This document shows, in pieces, positions 1 to 5,756 of a stretch of 5,756 bases of DNA. Within the stretch, counting starts at the first letter, position 1, and every line of letters starts with the position of its first letter. Under the pieces are notes generated by a model. The model saw only the letters and a list, made by a program, of their open reading frames with translations, had not been told where the DNA came from and did not search any database. A program made the translations under genes and the position numbers. Source of the stretch: Tessaracoccus flavescens (GTDB lineage Bacteria > Actinomycetota > Actinomycetes > Propionibacteriales > Propionibacteriaceae); assembly GCA_020741375.1 (NCBI GenBank), contig DYZF01000103.1:1-5756 (forward strand), given 5' to 3'.

Positions 1-1344
1 CTGGCCACCTTCCGCGCCGCCTTCGGACACGGCGCCGTGGGGGTGCTCGCGTCGGAGAACGGACACTCGGCCCGCTACCGCAACTATCTGGCAGCCTCCC
101 GTGGAGAGGCACGGATCATGCTCGGCACCAGAAGTGCCGTCTACGCCCCCGTTCACAACCTCGGCCTCGTGGTCGTCGTCGATGAGGGACACGATCAGCA
201 TGAGGACCGCCGCACCCCTTACCCGCACGCTCGCGCCGTCGGGATCATCCGCGCCGCCAGGCAGAATGCCGCGCTGCTGTTCGCCGGGTACGCCCGCAGT
301 ACCGACGCGCAGGCCTTGGTGGAGCGCGGGTGGCTGAGGCCGCTGGGCTTGACCCCGGCCGACGCGCGACGCGCACAACCTCCCGTCCGAGTGGTCACCG
401 AGGACGACCGCGACCGCGACCCCACCGCCGCTCGGCTGCGGATCCCCTCCATGGCGTTCAGGTTCCTGCGCGATCACCTGCCCAAGGGCCCCGTCCTCGT
501 GCAGGTGCCGATGGGCGGATACGCGGGCGCTCTGTCGTGTGAACGGTGCCGCAACCGCGCCCGCTGCCCCAAGTGCGATGGTCCTCTGCGCGAACGGCGG
601 CGAGGCGCCCCCGAGTGCGCCTTGTGCGGTCACGCCCCGGTTCGGTGGACCTGTCCGCACTGCCACACGTCGCGGCTTCGCACGCCGCTACCCGGTGCGG
701 TCCGCACCGCAGAGGAACTGGCCCGCGCGTTCCCGGGCGTGCTCGCCGTCAACAGCTCCGGCGCGCGGATCCGCGACGACGTGCCCGACGAGCCGGCCAT
801 CGTGGTCGCTACCCCAGGGGCCGAACCGGCAGCGCCCTCTGGCTACGCCGGGCTGTTGATCCTCGACGCCGAGGTGACCCTCAATCGCATCGACATGCGG
901 GCCGCCGAGGAGGCTGTGCGACGGTGGTCCAACGCCGCCGCGCTGGTGCGCGCGCCGCAGGACGGGGGATCGGTCCTGATCGTCGGCCCGAGTGCCGACC
1001 CTGCTGTTCAGGCTCTCGTCAGGGCAGACATCGACGGGTTCCTGGTGCGCGAACTGGCGGACCGCGTGGATGCGGGCCTCACCCCGGCCACCAAGATGGT
1101 CCGAGTGGACGGCCACACCGACGCCGTGCGCGACTTCTTGGACAACGACGACTGGGCGGGCGTCGATATCCTTGGCCCCACCGAGGTTGGCGACGACCGG
1201 TGGGCAGCTCTGCTCCGCGTCCCGGTCACTCAGGCACGAGAGCTGACCCGCAGGGTCAAGAGCGCCCTCGCCATCCGCTCCGCGCGCAAGGAGCAAGGCC
1301 AGCTGTCAGTGCATGTAGACCCGGAATCGTTGGAGGACGCATGA
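1..1344 (+). CDS. priA: Probable replication restart protein PriA (3' part, 5' end outside window)
   Basis: The reading frame is open from base 1 and ends at TGA 1342-1344, giving 447 codons. The N-terminal part, with the 3'-DNA-binding region and the Walker A segment, lies upstream of the window. PriA recognises stalled forks and helps reload the replisome. Visible in order, numbered within the window: the GTRSA motif (42-46); a DEGH sequence (61-64) at the DEAH-box position; then eight cysteines as four CxxC pairs (180/183, 189/192, 206/209, 218/221), the zinc-binding insert diagnostic of PriA. The SAT-type motif III is replaced by GYARS (96-100), and the GTQM..KG and QxxGRAGR motifs expected near 267-276 and 314-320 are not recognisable. 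This matches the actinobacterial PriA class, described as having no detectable helicase motifs, so helicase activity is unlikely. The stop overlaps the fmt start as ATGA, implying translational coupling. Identity is secure; the biochemical role is inferred from the family. Confidence 0.93.
   Translation: MATFRAAFGHGAVGVLASENGHSARYRNYLAASRGEARIMLGTRSAVYAPVHNLGLVVVVDEGHDQHEDRRTPYPHARAVGIIRAARQNAALLFAGYARSTDAQALVERGWLRPLGLTPADARRAQPPVRVVTEDDRDRDPTAARLRIPSMAFRFLRDHLPKGPVLVQVPMGGYAGALSCERCRNRARCPKCDGPLRERRRGAPECALCGHAPVRWTCPHCHTSRLRTPLPGAVRTAEELARAFPGVLAVNSSGARIRDDVPDEPAIVVATPGAEPAAPSGYAGLLILDAEVTLNRIDMRAAEEAVRRWSNAAALVRAPQDGGSVLIVGPSADPAVQALVRADIDGFLVRELADRVDAGLTPATKMVRVDGHTDAVRDFLDNDDWAGVDILGPTEVGDDRWAALLRVPVTQARELTRRVKSALAIRSARKEQGQLSVHVDPESLEDA
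1332..1336 (+). promoter_or_regulatory. Ribosome binding site of fmt (GGAGG)
   Basis: GGAGG lies four bases before the ATG at 1341, inside the last codons of priA. It is the clearest Shine-Dalgarno sequence in the window and fixes the fmt start within a frame that is open much further upstream. The spacing is slightly short but workable, and the overlap with the priA stop also allows re-initiation. Confidence 0.75.
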
Positions 1345-2249
1345 GGCTCGTATTCGCAGGCACCCCAGACGTCGCGGTGCCCTCGCTCGAGGCGCTGGTG
1401 GCCTCATCTCACGAGGTGGTTGCCGTCATCACTCGCCCCGACGCCCCCGCGGGCCGGGGACGCAAACTCACGCCGTCGCCCGTGGCACGACGTGCTGAGG
1501 AACTGGGCATCGAGGTGCTCAAGCCGGAGCACCCACGCGAGCCCGTGTTCCAAGACCGGTTGCGGGAACTGGCTCCCGATTGCTGCCCTGTCGTGGCCTA
1601 CGGGGCGCTGCTGCCGCAATCTGCCTTGGACATCCCTCTGCACGGCTGGGTCAACCTGCACTTCTCACTGCTGCCGCGCTGGCGCGGGGCCGCGCCAGTA
1701 CAGCGAGCAGTCATGGCGGGCGACGACGAGATCGGCACGGCCTGCTTCCAGATCGTGAAGGCCCTCGACGCCGGAGACGTCTACCTGATGGAGAGCCGCC
1801 CCATGCCAGATCTGACGGCCGGCGAGCTGCTGGCGGAACTGGCGATCAGCGGCGCGGATCAGCTGGTGCGGGCCATGGACCTCGTGGCAGCCGGGGAGCG
1901 CCCCACACCGCAGCCCGAAGAGGGGGTCACGATCGCGCCGAAGCTGACGGTGGAGGAAGCCCGAATCGACTGGTCGCTGTCTGCGAGTCAACTGCGCAAC
2001 CGGATCATGGGCTGCTCGCCAGACCCGGGAGCGTGGTGCACCCTGGACGGCGAGCGGTTCAAGGTGTACCGGGTGGCTGTCGCCGACACACAGCCCCTGG
2101 AGCCGGGAGAGGTGGCGTCCACCAAGCGGCAGGCGTTCGTGGGCACCGGAGAGGGCACACTCGAGTTGCTTGAGGTACAGCCCGCCGGCAAACGTCGGAT
2201 GCCGGCCATCGATTGGGCCCGCAACGCCGCCGGGACGGTGCTGTCGTGA
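1341..2249 (+). CDS. fmt: Methionyl-tRNA formyltransferase
   Basis: The 302-residue product matches the usual length of about 310. It transfers the formyl group of 10-formyltetrahydrofolate to initiator Met-tRNA in the cytoplasm. The start MRLVFAGTP is the typical Fmt N-terminus. The loop RPDAPAGRGRKLTPSPV (32-48) corresponds to the tRNA acceptor-stem contact loop, with R39 aligning to E. coli Arg42. The catalytic triad is intact as N105, H107 and D143, in the contexts VNLH, SLLPRWRGAAPVQR and ALDAGD. The C-terminal OB-fold domain starts near TIAPKLTVEEARIDWS (197-212). The start is chosen at ATG 1341 because of the GGAGG before it and the family N-terminus. The same frame is open back to about 546, but that is a high-GC artefact inside priA. 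The gene overlaps priA (ATGA) and rsmB (GTGA), so it is probably cotranscribed with both. No key residue is missing. Confidence 0.97.
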   Translation: MRLVFAGTPDVAVPSLEALVASSHEVVAVITRPDAPAGRGRKLTPSPVARRAEELGIEVLKPEHPREPVFQDRLRELAPDCCPVVAYGALLPQSALDIPLHGWVNLHFSLLPRWRGAAPVQRAVMAGDDEIGTACFQIVKALDAGDVYLMESRPMPDLTAGELLAELAISGADQLVRAMDLVAAGERPTPQPEEGVTIAPKLTVEEARIDWSLSASQLRNRIMGCSPDPGAWCTLDGERFKVYRVAVADTQPLEPGEVASTKRQAFVGTGEGTLELLEVQPAGKRRMPAIDWARNAAGTVLS

Positions 2250-3607
2250 GCGCGCGGCGGGTGGCCTTCGACGTCCTGCGCCAAGTGACCGCGGACGACG
2301 CGTACGCCAACCTCGCGCTGGCCAAACGTCTGGCTACAGCCGGCCTCGACGCTCGGGACGCCGGTCTGGCCACCGAGCTGGTCTCCGGCACGTGTCGGCT
2401 CATGGGCACCTACGACAAGATCATCGAGGCAGCAGCCGGTCGAAAGCTGAGCACCCTCCAGCCGGCCGTGCTTGACCTGCTGCGGCTCGGCTGCCACCAG
2501 CTCCTGTCGATGGGCATGGCCAAGCATGCCGCTGTCGGCGAGACGGTCAATCTGGCCCGCGAGACGGTCGGTCAACGAGTGACGGGGCTGGTCAACGCGG
2601 TGCTGCGCAAGGTCGCCCGCAAGACGTTGCTTGAATGGTTGCAGCCCCTGACGCCGCGCGAACAGGTGGGTGCCACGGCACTGCACTCGCATCACCCTCG
2701 ATGGATCGCCCAATCGTACGTGGAGGCGCTGGCCTGGCAGAGGGGCGTCAACCCCAGGGACTTCCCGGGCCAGGAACTGCTCGTCGAACTGGCCACAGCG
2801 CTGTCCGCCAACAACGACGCGCCCAGGCCGACGCTTGTGGTGCGGCCAGGGCTTGCCGAACCCTCAGACTTCGACGACGCCACCCCCACCCGGTTCTCGC
2901 GATTCGGCGCCACTTCGACGCGCACCCCTGCCGAGCAACCCCTGGTCCGCGACGGCAAGGCGGGCGTCCAAGACGAGGGCTCCCAACTGGTGGCGTGGGC
3001 TCTGGCCAACACCGCTGCGCCGGAGGGGCCATGGCTCGACATGTGTGCCGGCCCCGGCGGCAAAGCCGCTCTACTCGCGGGGCTCGCCCGTGAATCCGGC
3101 ACCTGGTTGCTGGCCTCGGAGGCGCAGGAACACCGGGCCCGGCTTGTGCGCAACGCGCTGTCGGCCTACCCGGACGGTTGGCAGGCGATGGCCGGCGACG
3201 GTACCCGCCCAGCGTGGCGGGGAGCCTTCGCCCGGGTGATGGCTGACGTGCCCTGCACCGGTCTGGGTGCGTTGCGCCGTCGGCCCGAATCTCGCTGGCG
3301 GAGATCGCCTAACGACATCGAGGCCCTGGGCGAGTTGCAGCGGGAACTTCTCCGTTCGGCTCTCGATTCGGCGGCCCCCGGGGGAGTGGTGGCCTACGTC
3401 ACGTGCTCCCCGCACCGGGCGGAAACCGTCGAGGTTGTCGACGATGTGGTGCGTGAGCGTCCCGAGGTCATCCGCTTGAGGGCGGCCGATTCACTGCCCG
3501 ATGTGCCCGACTGCGCCGTCGGTGACTACGTGCAACTGTGGCCGCACATCCACGGCACCGACGCGATGTTCTTGGCGCTTCTTCGGGTGCCGACGGACGC
3601 GTCCTGA
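2246..3607 (+). CDS. rsmB: 16S rRNA (cytosine-967-C5)-methyltransferase, RsmB/Sun/Fmu family
   Basis: The 453-residue protein is expected to methylate C967 of 16S rRNA using S-adenosylmethionine. Residues 1 to about 130 form a NusB-like RNA-binding domain, with ARRVAFDVL at the start and the conserved LDLLRLGCHQLL at 76-87. The Rossmann methyltransferase domain follows: VQDEGSQLVA (241-250); SAM-binding motif I LDMCAGPGGK (264-273); motif IV DVPCTGLG (334-341) with C337; and motif VI YVTCSP (384-389) with C387. C387 is the expected nucleophile and C337 the residue that assists product release, as in the two-cysteine RNA m5C methyltransferases. The start is taken as GTG 2246, which overlaps the fmt stop (GTGA) and directly precedes the family N-terminus SARRVAFDVL. 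An ATG at 2213 would add an unconserved basic extension inside fmt. There is no strong RBS, so translation probably depends on coupling to fmt. Confidence 0.95.
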   Translation: MSARRVAFDVLRQVTADDAYANLALAKRLATAGLDARDAGLATELVSGTCRLMGTYDKIIEAAAGRKLSTLQPAVLDLLRLGCHQLLSMGMAKHAAVGETVNLARETVGQRVTGLVNAVLRKVARKTLLEWLQPLTPREQVGATALHSHHPRWIAQSYVEALAWQRGVNPRDFPGQELLVELATALSANNDAPRPTLVVRPGLAEPSDFDDATPTRFSRFGATSTRTPAEQPLVRDGKAGVQDEGSQLVAWALANTAAPEGPWLDMCAGPGGKAALLAGLARESGTWLLASEAQEHRARLVRNALSAYPDGWQAMAGDGTRPAWRGAFARVMADVPCTGLGALRRRPESRWRRSPNDIEALGELQRELLRSALDSAAPGGVVAYVTCSPHRAETVEVVDDVVRERPEVIRLRAADSLPDVPDCAVGDYVQLWPHIHGTDAMFLALLRVPTDAS

Positions 3608-3622
3608 GCCCGGCGATAGGCT
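3594..3622 (+). promoter_or_regulatory. Predicted leaderless-type promoter of rpe
   Basis: A TAGGCT hexamer (3617-3622, TANNNT type) ends six bases before the rpe ATG. A weak -35 candidate, CGGACG (3594-3599), lies 17 bp upstream inside the end of rsmB. There is no Shine-Dalgarno sequence in between. The spacing would place transcription initiation at or next to the start codon, giving a leaderless mRNA, which is common in Actinobacteria. This is inferred from sequence only; rpe may also receive read-through from priA-fmt-rsmB. Confidence 0.55.
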
Positions 3623-3628
3623 GGTGTC

Positions 3629-4282
3629 ATGCGCATCACGCCGAGCATCCTCAACGCTGACTTCGCCAATCTGGGCGGTGAGATCGGCCGGATCACCGAC
3701 GCCGACGCCATCCACGTCGACGTCATGGACAACCACTTCGTGCCCAACCTGACCATCGGGTTACCGGTTGTGGAATCCATTCGTGCGTCCACCCAGCAGA
3801 TGCTCGACATCCACCTGATGATCCAGGATCCAGACCGCTGGGCGCCCGCCTACGCCGAAGCCGGAGCTGAATCGGTCACCTTCCACGTCGAGGCTTGCCA
3901 CGCGCCGATCCGCTTGGCGCGCGAGCTGCGTCGTCTGGGCGCCCGGGCCTCGATGGGGCTCAAGCCGGCCACCCCCATCGACGGCTTCGCCGACATGCTC
4001 GACGAGGTGGACATGGTGCTCCTGATGACGGTGGAGCCCGGGTTCGGCGGGCAGAAGTTCCTGGATTTGGTGCTGCCGAAGATCAAGCGGACGCGCGAGC
4101 TGCTGGGATCGCGGCCGATCTGGCTGCAGGTTGACGGCGGCGTCAGCGTTGAGACGATCGAACGTTGTGCAGAGGCCGGGGCCGACACGTTCGTGGCCGG
4201 ATCAGCGGTGTACAACGCCGACGATCCCAACGCGATGGTCAATCAGCTGCGGGATCTCGCCGTCGCTGCCTGCCGCCACTGA
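3629..4282 (+). CDS. rpe: Ribulose-phosphate 3-epimerase
   Basis: The 217-residue protein interconverts D-ribulose 5-phosphate and D-xylulose 5-phosphate in the pentose phosphate pathway. It is a full-length TIM barrel of usual size. Recognisable strands and active-site segments are PSILNADF (5-12), [12 protein letters not shown] (29-40), IHLMI (61-65), [10 protein letters not shown] (135-144, phosphate loop) and VDGG (168-171). The metal ligands and acid/base residues are present: H29, D31, H62 and D169, with S6 in the first strand. The ATG at 3629 gives exactly the family N-terminus [12 protein letters not shown] and follows a -10 box by six bases. It begins 21 nt after rsmB and converges with the PAC2 gene. 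Placement downstream of rsmB is, from recall, frequent in Actinobacteria. The sequence shows nothing abnormal. Confidence 0.97.
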   Translation: MRITPSILNADFANLGGEIGRITDADAIHVDVMDNHFVPNLTIGLPVVESIRASTQQMLDIHLMIQDPDRWAPAYAEAGAESVTFHVEACHAPIRLARELRRLGARASMGLKPATPIDGFADMLDEVDMVLLMTVEPGFGGQKFLDLVLPKIKRTRELLGSRPIWLQVDGGVSVETIERCAEAGADTFVAGSAVYNADDPNAMVNQLRDLAVAACRH

Positions 4283-4299
4283 CGCGCACCCGCGCCGTC
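4281..4299. terminator. Possible weak hairpin between convergent rpe and PAC2 genes
   Basis: GACG-CGC can pair with GCG-CGTC, with one bulged C and a loop of about four bases, overlapping the last bases of the rpe stop codon. The stem is imperfect and no T-run follows on either strand. It is at best a factor-assisted or bidirectional terminator. GC-rich DNA makes such stems by chance, so support is low. Confidence 0.22.
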
Positions 4300-4301
4300 G
4301 G

Positions 4302-5144
4302 TCATCGGGGCGGTTCGTCGCCCTGTCGCCGAAGGAACTTCTCCAGTTCGGCTGCAATGGTGTCGCCCGTGGCGCCCTCGACTTCCTCTTGGTCGCGTGC
4401 TTCTTCGAGTTGCTCGATGTATTCGGCGATGTCTGGATCCTGCTGCGATAGCTGATCGACGGCCGACGACCACTTCTCCGCCTCTTCGGGGATGTCCGCC
4501 GCCTCCACTTCGATGCCCAGAATGGTTTCCAGCTCGCTCAACAGGGCGTGCTGGGCCTTCGGGTTGGGCGGGGTGGACACGTAATGGGGCACCGACACCC
4601 ACAGCGACGCCGCCGGGATCCGTTCGTGGATCATCAGCTGGCTCGCGACGCCCACCATGCCGGTTGGGCCCGTGTAGTCCGACGCCGGCAGGCCCAGCTT
4701 GCGCTGCACCTCAGGATCTCCGCTGTAGAGGCCGACGGGCAAGGGCCGGGAGTGCGGTGTGTCGCTCAGCATGGCGCCGAGGAAGACGACGATCTCCGGG
4801 CCCACCTGCTTGATCCGTGCGATCAGCTGGGCGGCGAAGGTCTTCCACAGCAGGTTTGGCTCCGGGCCCAGCACCACGACGATGTCGCGATCAGGGTGGT
4901 GCACCACGCGGAAGCGCATCGCGGGCCACTCGAGCCACGGCCCATCCGCCGCACGATGCAGCATCGGACGGGTGTGCTGGAAATCGTAGAAGCGCTCGTC
5001 GTCCATCGAGCCCGCGTCGGTGCCTGGGTAGGCCGACATCAAGTGGTCGAGCAGGTCGCTGGCCGCGTTGCCGGCGTCGTTCCAGCCGGAGAACGCAACG
5101 ACGACAGCCGGGTTGCGCAGATTCTCGAGGCGGGACACGTTCAT
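4302..5144 (-). CDS. PAC2 (proteasome assembly chaperone-like) family protein
   Basis: The 280-residue cytoplasmic protein shows no signal peptide or membrane segment. The family signature FSGWNDAGNAASD lies at 18-30, followed by LGPEPNLLW (92-100), FLGAMLSDTPHSRP (121-134), TGPTGMVGV (158-166) and SVPHYVSTPPNPKA (184-197), all typical of actinobacterial PAC2/DUF75-type proteins. The last 60 residues are strongly acidic and probably helical, with many Glu residues, a possible coiled-coil or partner-binding tail. The fold resembles eukaryotic proteasome assembly chaperone 2, but the bacterial function is not established. ATG 5144 is chosen because TAGAAT ends six bases upstream (leaderless type). 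GTG 5147 directly before it is possible, and GTG 5138, eight bases after GGAG, is a third choice. The gene is divergent from metH, as I recall for the mycobacterial homologue. Family assignment is firm; function is open. Confidence 0.9.
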   Translation of the reverse strand: MNVSRLENLRNPAVVVAFSGWNDAGNAASDLLDHLMSAYPGTDAGSMDDERFYDFQHTRPMLHRAADGPWLEWPAMRFRVVHHPDRDIVVVLGPEPNLLWKTFAAQLIARIKQVGPEIVVFLGAMLSDTPHSRPLPVGLYSGDPEVQRKLGLPASDYTGPTGMVGVASQLMIHERIPAASLWVSVPHYVSTPPNPKAQHALLSELETILGIEVEAADIPEEAEKWSSAVDQLSQQDPDIAEYIEQLEEARDQEEVEGATGDTIAAELEKFLRRQGDEPPR

Positions 5145-5150
5145 CACTCC

Positions 5151-5178
5151 ATTCTATCGGGCTCACCGGTGCTGTCCG
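5151..5178 (-). promoter_or_regulatory. Predicted leaderless-type promoter of the PAC2 gene
   Basis: Read on the minus strand, TAGAAT (5156-5151) is a good -10 box ending six bases before ATG 5144. CGGACA (5178-5173) matches four of six -35 consensus bases with a 16-bp spacer. A GGAG lies directly before the ATG, too close to serve it but suitably placed for GTG 5138, so the leaderless reading is likely but not exclusive. Confidence 0.6.
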
Positions 5179-5194
5179 GCTAGCGGCGGAGCCA

Positions 5195-5223
5195 CTGGCG
5201 ATTCTGGGGAGCCCCAGTAGAGT
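5195..5223 (+). promoter_or_regulatory. Predicted leaderless-type promoter of metH
   Basis: TAGAGT (5218-5223) fits the TANNNT -10 pattern and ends seven bases before GTG 5231. The -35 position (CTGGCG, 5195-5200, 17-bp spacer) is poor, with three of six matches, which suggests dependence on an activator or a weak promoter. A perfect dyad fills the spacer. There is no room for a 5' leader riboswitch if this promoter is used. Confidence 0.55.
5204..5217. repeat. Perfect inverted repeat in the metH promoter spacer (candidate operator)
   Basis: CTGGGG-AG-CCCCAG has two perfect 6-bp arms around a 2-bp centre and ends directly against the metH -10 box. It lies between the -35 and -10 positions, so with a leaderless start it is not transcribed from the metH promoter and would act as DNA. 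A bound protein here would block or reposition RNA polymerase. No regulator can be named, and short GC-rich palindromes also arise by chance. Confidence 0.4.
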
Positions 5224-5230
5224 GCGCAGG

Positions 5231-5756
5231 GTGCAATCCACCCTGAGAAGCCTGTTGAATCGCCGCGTACTCGTCGCCGATGGAGCGATGGGCACGATGC
5301 TGCAGTCCTTCGGCGACCTGTCGCTGGAGGACGATTTCCAGGGCCTTGAGGGCTGCAACGAGATTCTCAACGTCACTCGTCCCGACGTTGTTGCCGCGGT
5401 GCACCGGGCCTACTTCGAGGCGGGTTCCGACGCCGTCGAGACCAATTCTTTCGGTACCAACTTGGCGGCGCTGGGTGAGTACGACATCGTCGACCGGCTC
5501 GAGGAACTGGCCGGGGCGGCGGCGTCCATCGCCCGCGGTGTCGCCGACGAATTCTCCACCGAGGAGCGTCCGCGCTTCGTGCTGGGCTCCGTCGGCCCGG
5601 GCACGAAGCTTCCCACGCTCGGCCACATCTCGTACGCCGCTATCCGCGACGCCTACCAAGCGCAGGTGCGGGCCATGATCCGTGGCGGCATCGACGGGGT
5701 GCAGATCGAGACCGCACAGGACCTACTGCAGGCCAAGGCCGCCGTGATCGGCGCGA
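5231..5756 (+). CDS. metH: Cobalamin-dependent methionine synthase (5' part, 3' end outside window)
   Basis: 175 codons are visible, all within the N-terminal homocysteine-binding domain. MetH moves a methyl group from methyltetrahydrofolate through cobalamin to homocysteine, making methionine. Diagnostic segments, numbered from GTG 5231, are VLVADGAMGTML (13-24), GCNEILN (41-47), ETNSFGTN (70-77), GSVGPGTKLPTLG (119-131) and ETAQDLLQAKAA (160-171). The zinc-ligand cysteines, folate, B12 and reactivation domains lie beyond the edge. A betaine- or short-chain homocysteine methyltransferase is less likely, because GCNEILN and GPGTKLPTLG are MetH-type, but the cut leaves that unproven. GTG 5231 is preferred because it follows TAGAGT by seven bases. 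An in-frame GTG at 5222 would overlap the -10 box, and no good RBS is present. The gene is divergent from the PAC2 gene. Confidence 0.92.
   Translation, partial: MQSTLRSLLNRRVLVADGAMGTMLQSFGDLSLEDDFQGLEGCNEILNVTRPDVVAAVHRAYFEAGSDAVETNSFGTNLAALGEYDIVDRLEELAGAAASIARGVADEFSTEERPRFVLGSVGPGTKLPTLGHISYAAIRDAYQAQVRAMIRGGIDGVQIETAQDLLQAKAAVIGA

Noticed and set aside
688..1296. Minus-strand open frame of 202 codons inside priA.
   Set aside because: It is antisense to the conserved zinc-binding and C-terminal regions of priA, with no family motif and no start signal.
546..1340. A long open stretch upstream of and in frame with fmt, giving an apparent 567-residue protein.
   Set aside because: It lies in another frame of priA, whose zinc-finger motifs are intact, and its translation is an Arg/Gly/Pro-rich low-complexity product typical of shifted high-GC coding DNA. 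The Fmt N-terminus and GGAGG fix the start at 1341.
2213..2245. ATG 2213 as the start of rsmB.
   Set aside because: It adds an unconserved MGPQRRRDGAV extension within fmt, while GTG 2246 gives the family N-terminus and the usual GTGA overlap.
1988..2713. Minus-strand open frame of 241 codons across the fmt-rsmB junction.
   Set aside because: It is antisense to two well-conserved genes, has no recognisable motif, and is explained by strong GC bias.
4548..5183. Plus-strand open frame of 211 codons opposite the PAC2 gene.
   Set aside because: The minus-strand frame carries all PAC2 signature motifs; the plus frame is its shadow, rich in His, Arg and Gly.
5171..5194. Further short inverted repeats (for example around GCTAGC) in the PAC2-metH intergenic region.
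   Set aside because: The arms are only about 4 bp or interrupted, as expected by chance in GC-rich DNA; only the 5204-5217 dyad is perfect over 6 bp.

Overview
This window is ordinary chromosomal housekeeping DNA from a high-GC Gram-positive bacterium (Actinobacteria). The evidence is strong GC bias at third codon positions, GTG start codons, tight stop/start overlaps, the actinobacterial type of PriA that has lost its helicase motifs, and start codons placed 6-7 nt after TANNNT -10 boxes (leaderless-type promoters). The genus cannot be fixed from the sequence. A propionibacterium-like organism is only a guess.

Layout. On the + strand a compact run opens with the 3' two thirds of priA (replication restart). 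It continues with fmt (methionyl-tRNA formyltransferase) through an ATGA overlap and rsmB/sun (16S rRNA m5C967 methyltransferase) through a GTGA overlap. After 21 nt comes rpe (ribulose-phosphate 3-epimerase), which appears to have its own promoter. The rpe gene converges, with a 19-nt gap, on a minus-strand gene for a PAC2-family protein. That gene is divergent from metH (cobalamin-dependent methionine synthase), whose first 175 codons run off the right edge. The divergent promoter region is only about 85 bp.

Functional themes. fmt and rsmB both serve translation (formylated initiator tRNA and decoding-region rRNA methylation). priA serves replication restart, rpe the pentose phosphate pathway, and metH methionine and folate C1 metabolism. 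The priA-fmt-rsmB-rpe order is, from recall, common in Actinobacteria, and a PAC2 gene next to metH is also known (for example in mycobacteria).

No mobile element, CRISPR array, RNA gene or defence system is visible, and no gene-free stretch exceeds about 90 bp. I did not find an undescribed system. The points most worth a second look are the shared leaderless promoter pattern, a perfect 6-bp dyad abutting the metH -10 box, and the PAC2/metH pairing.
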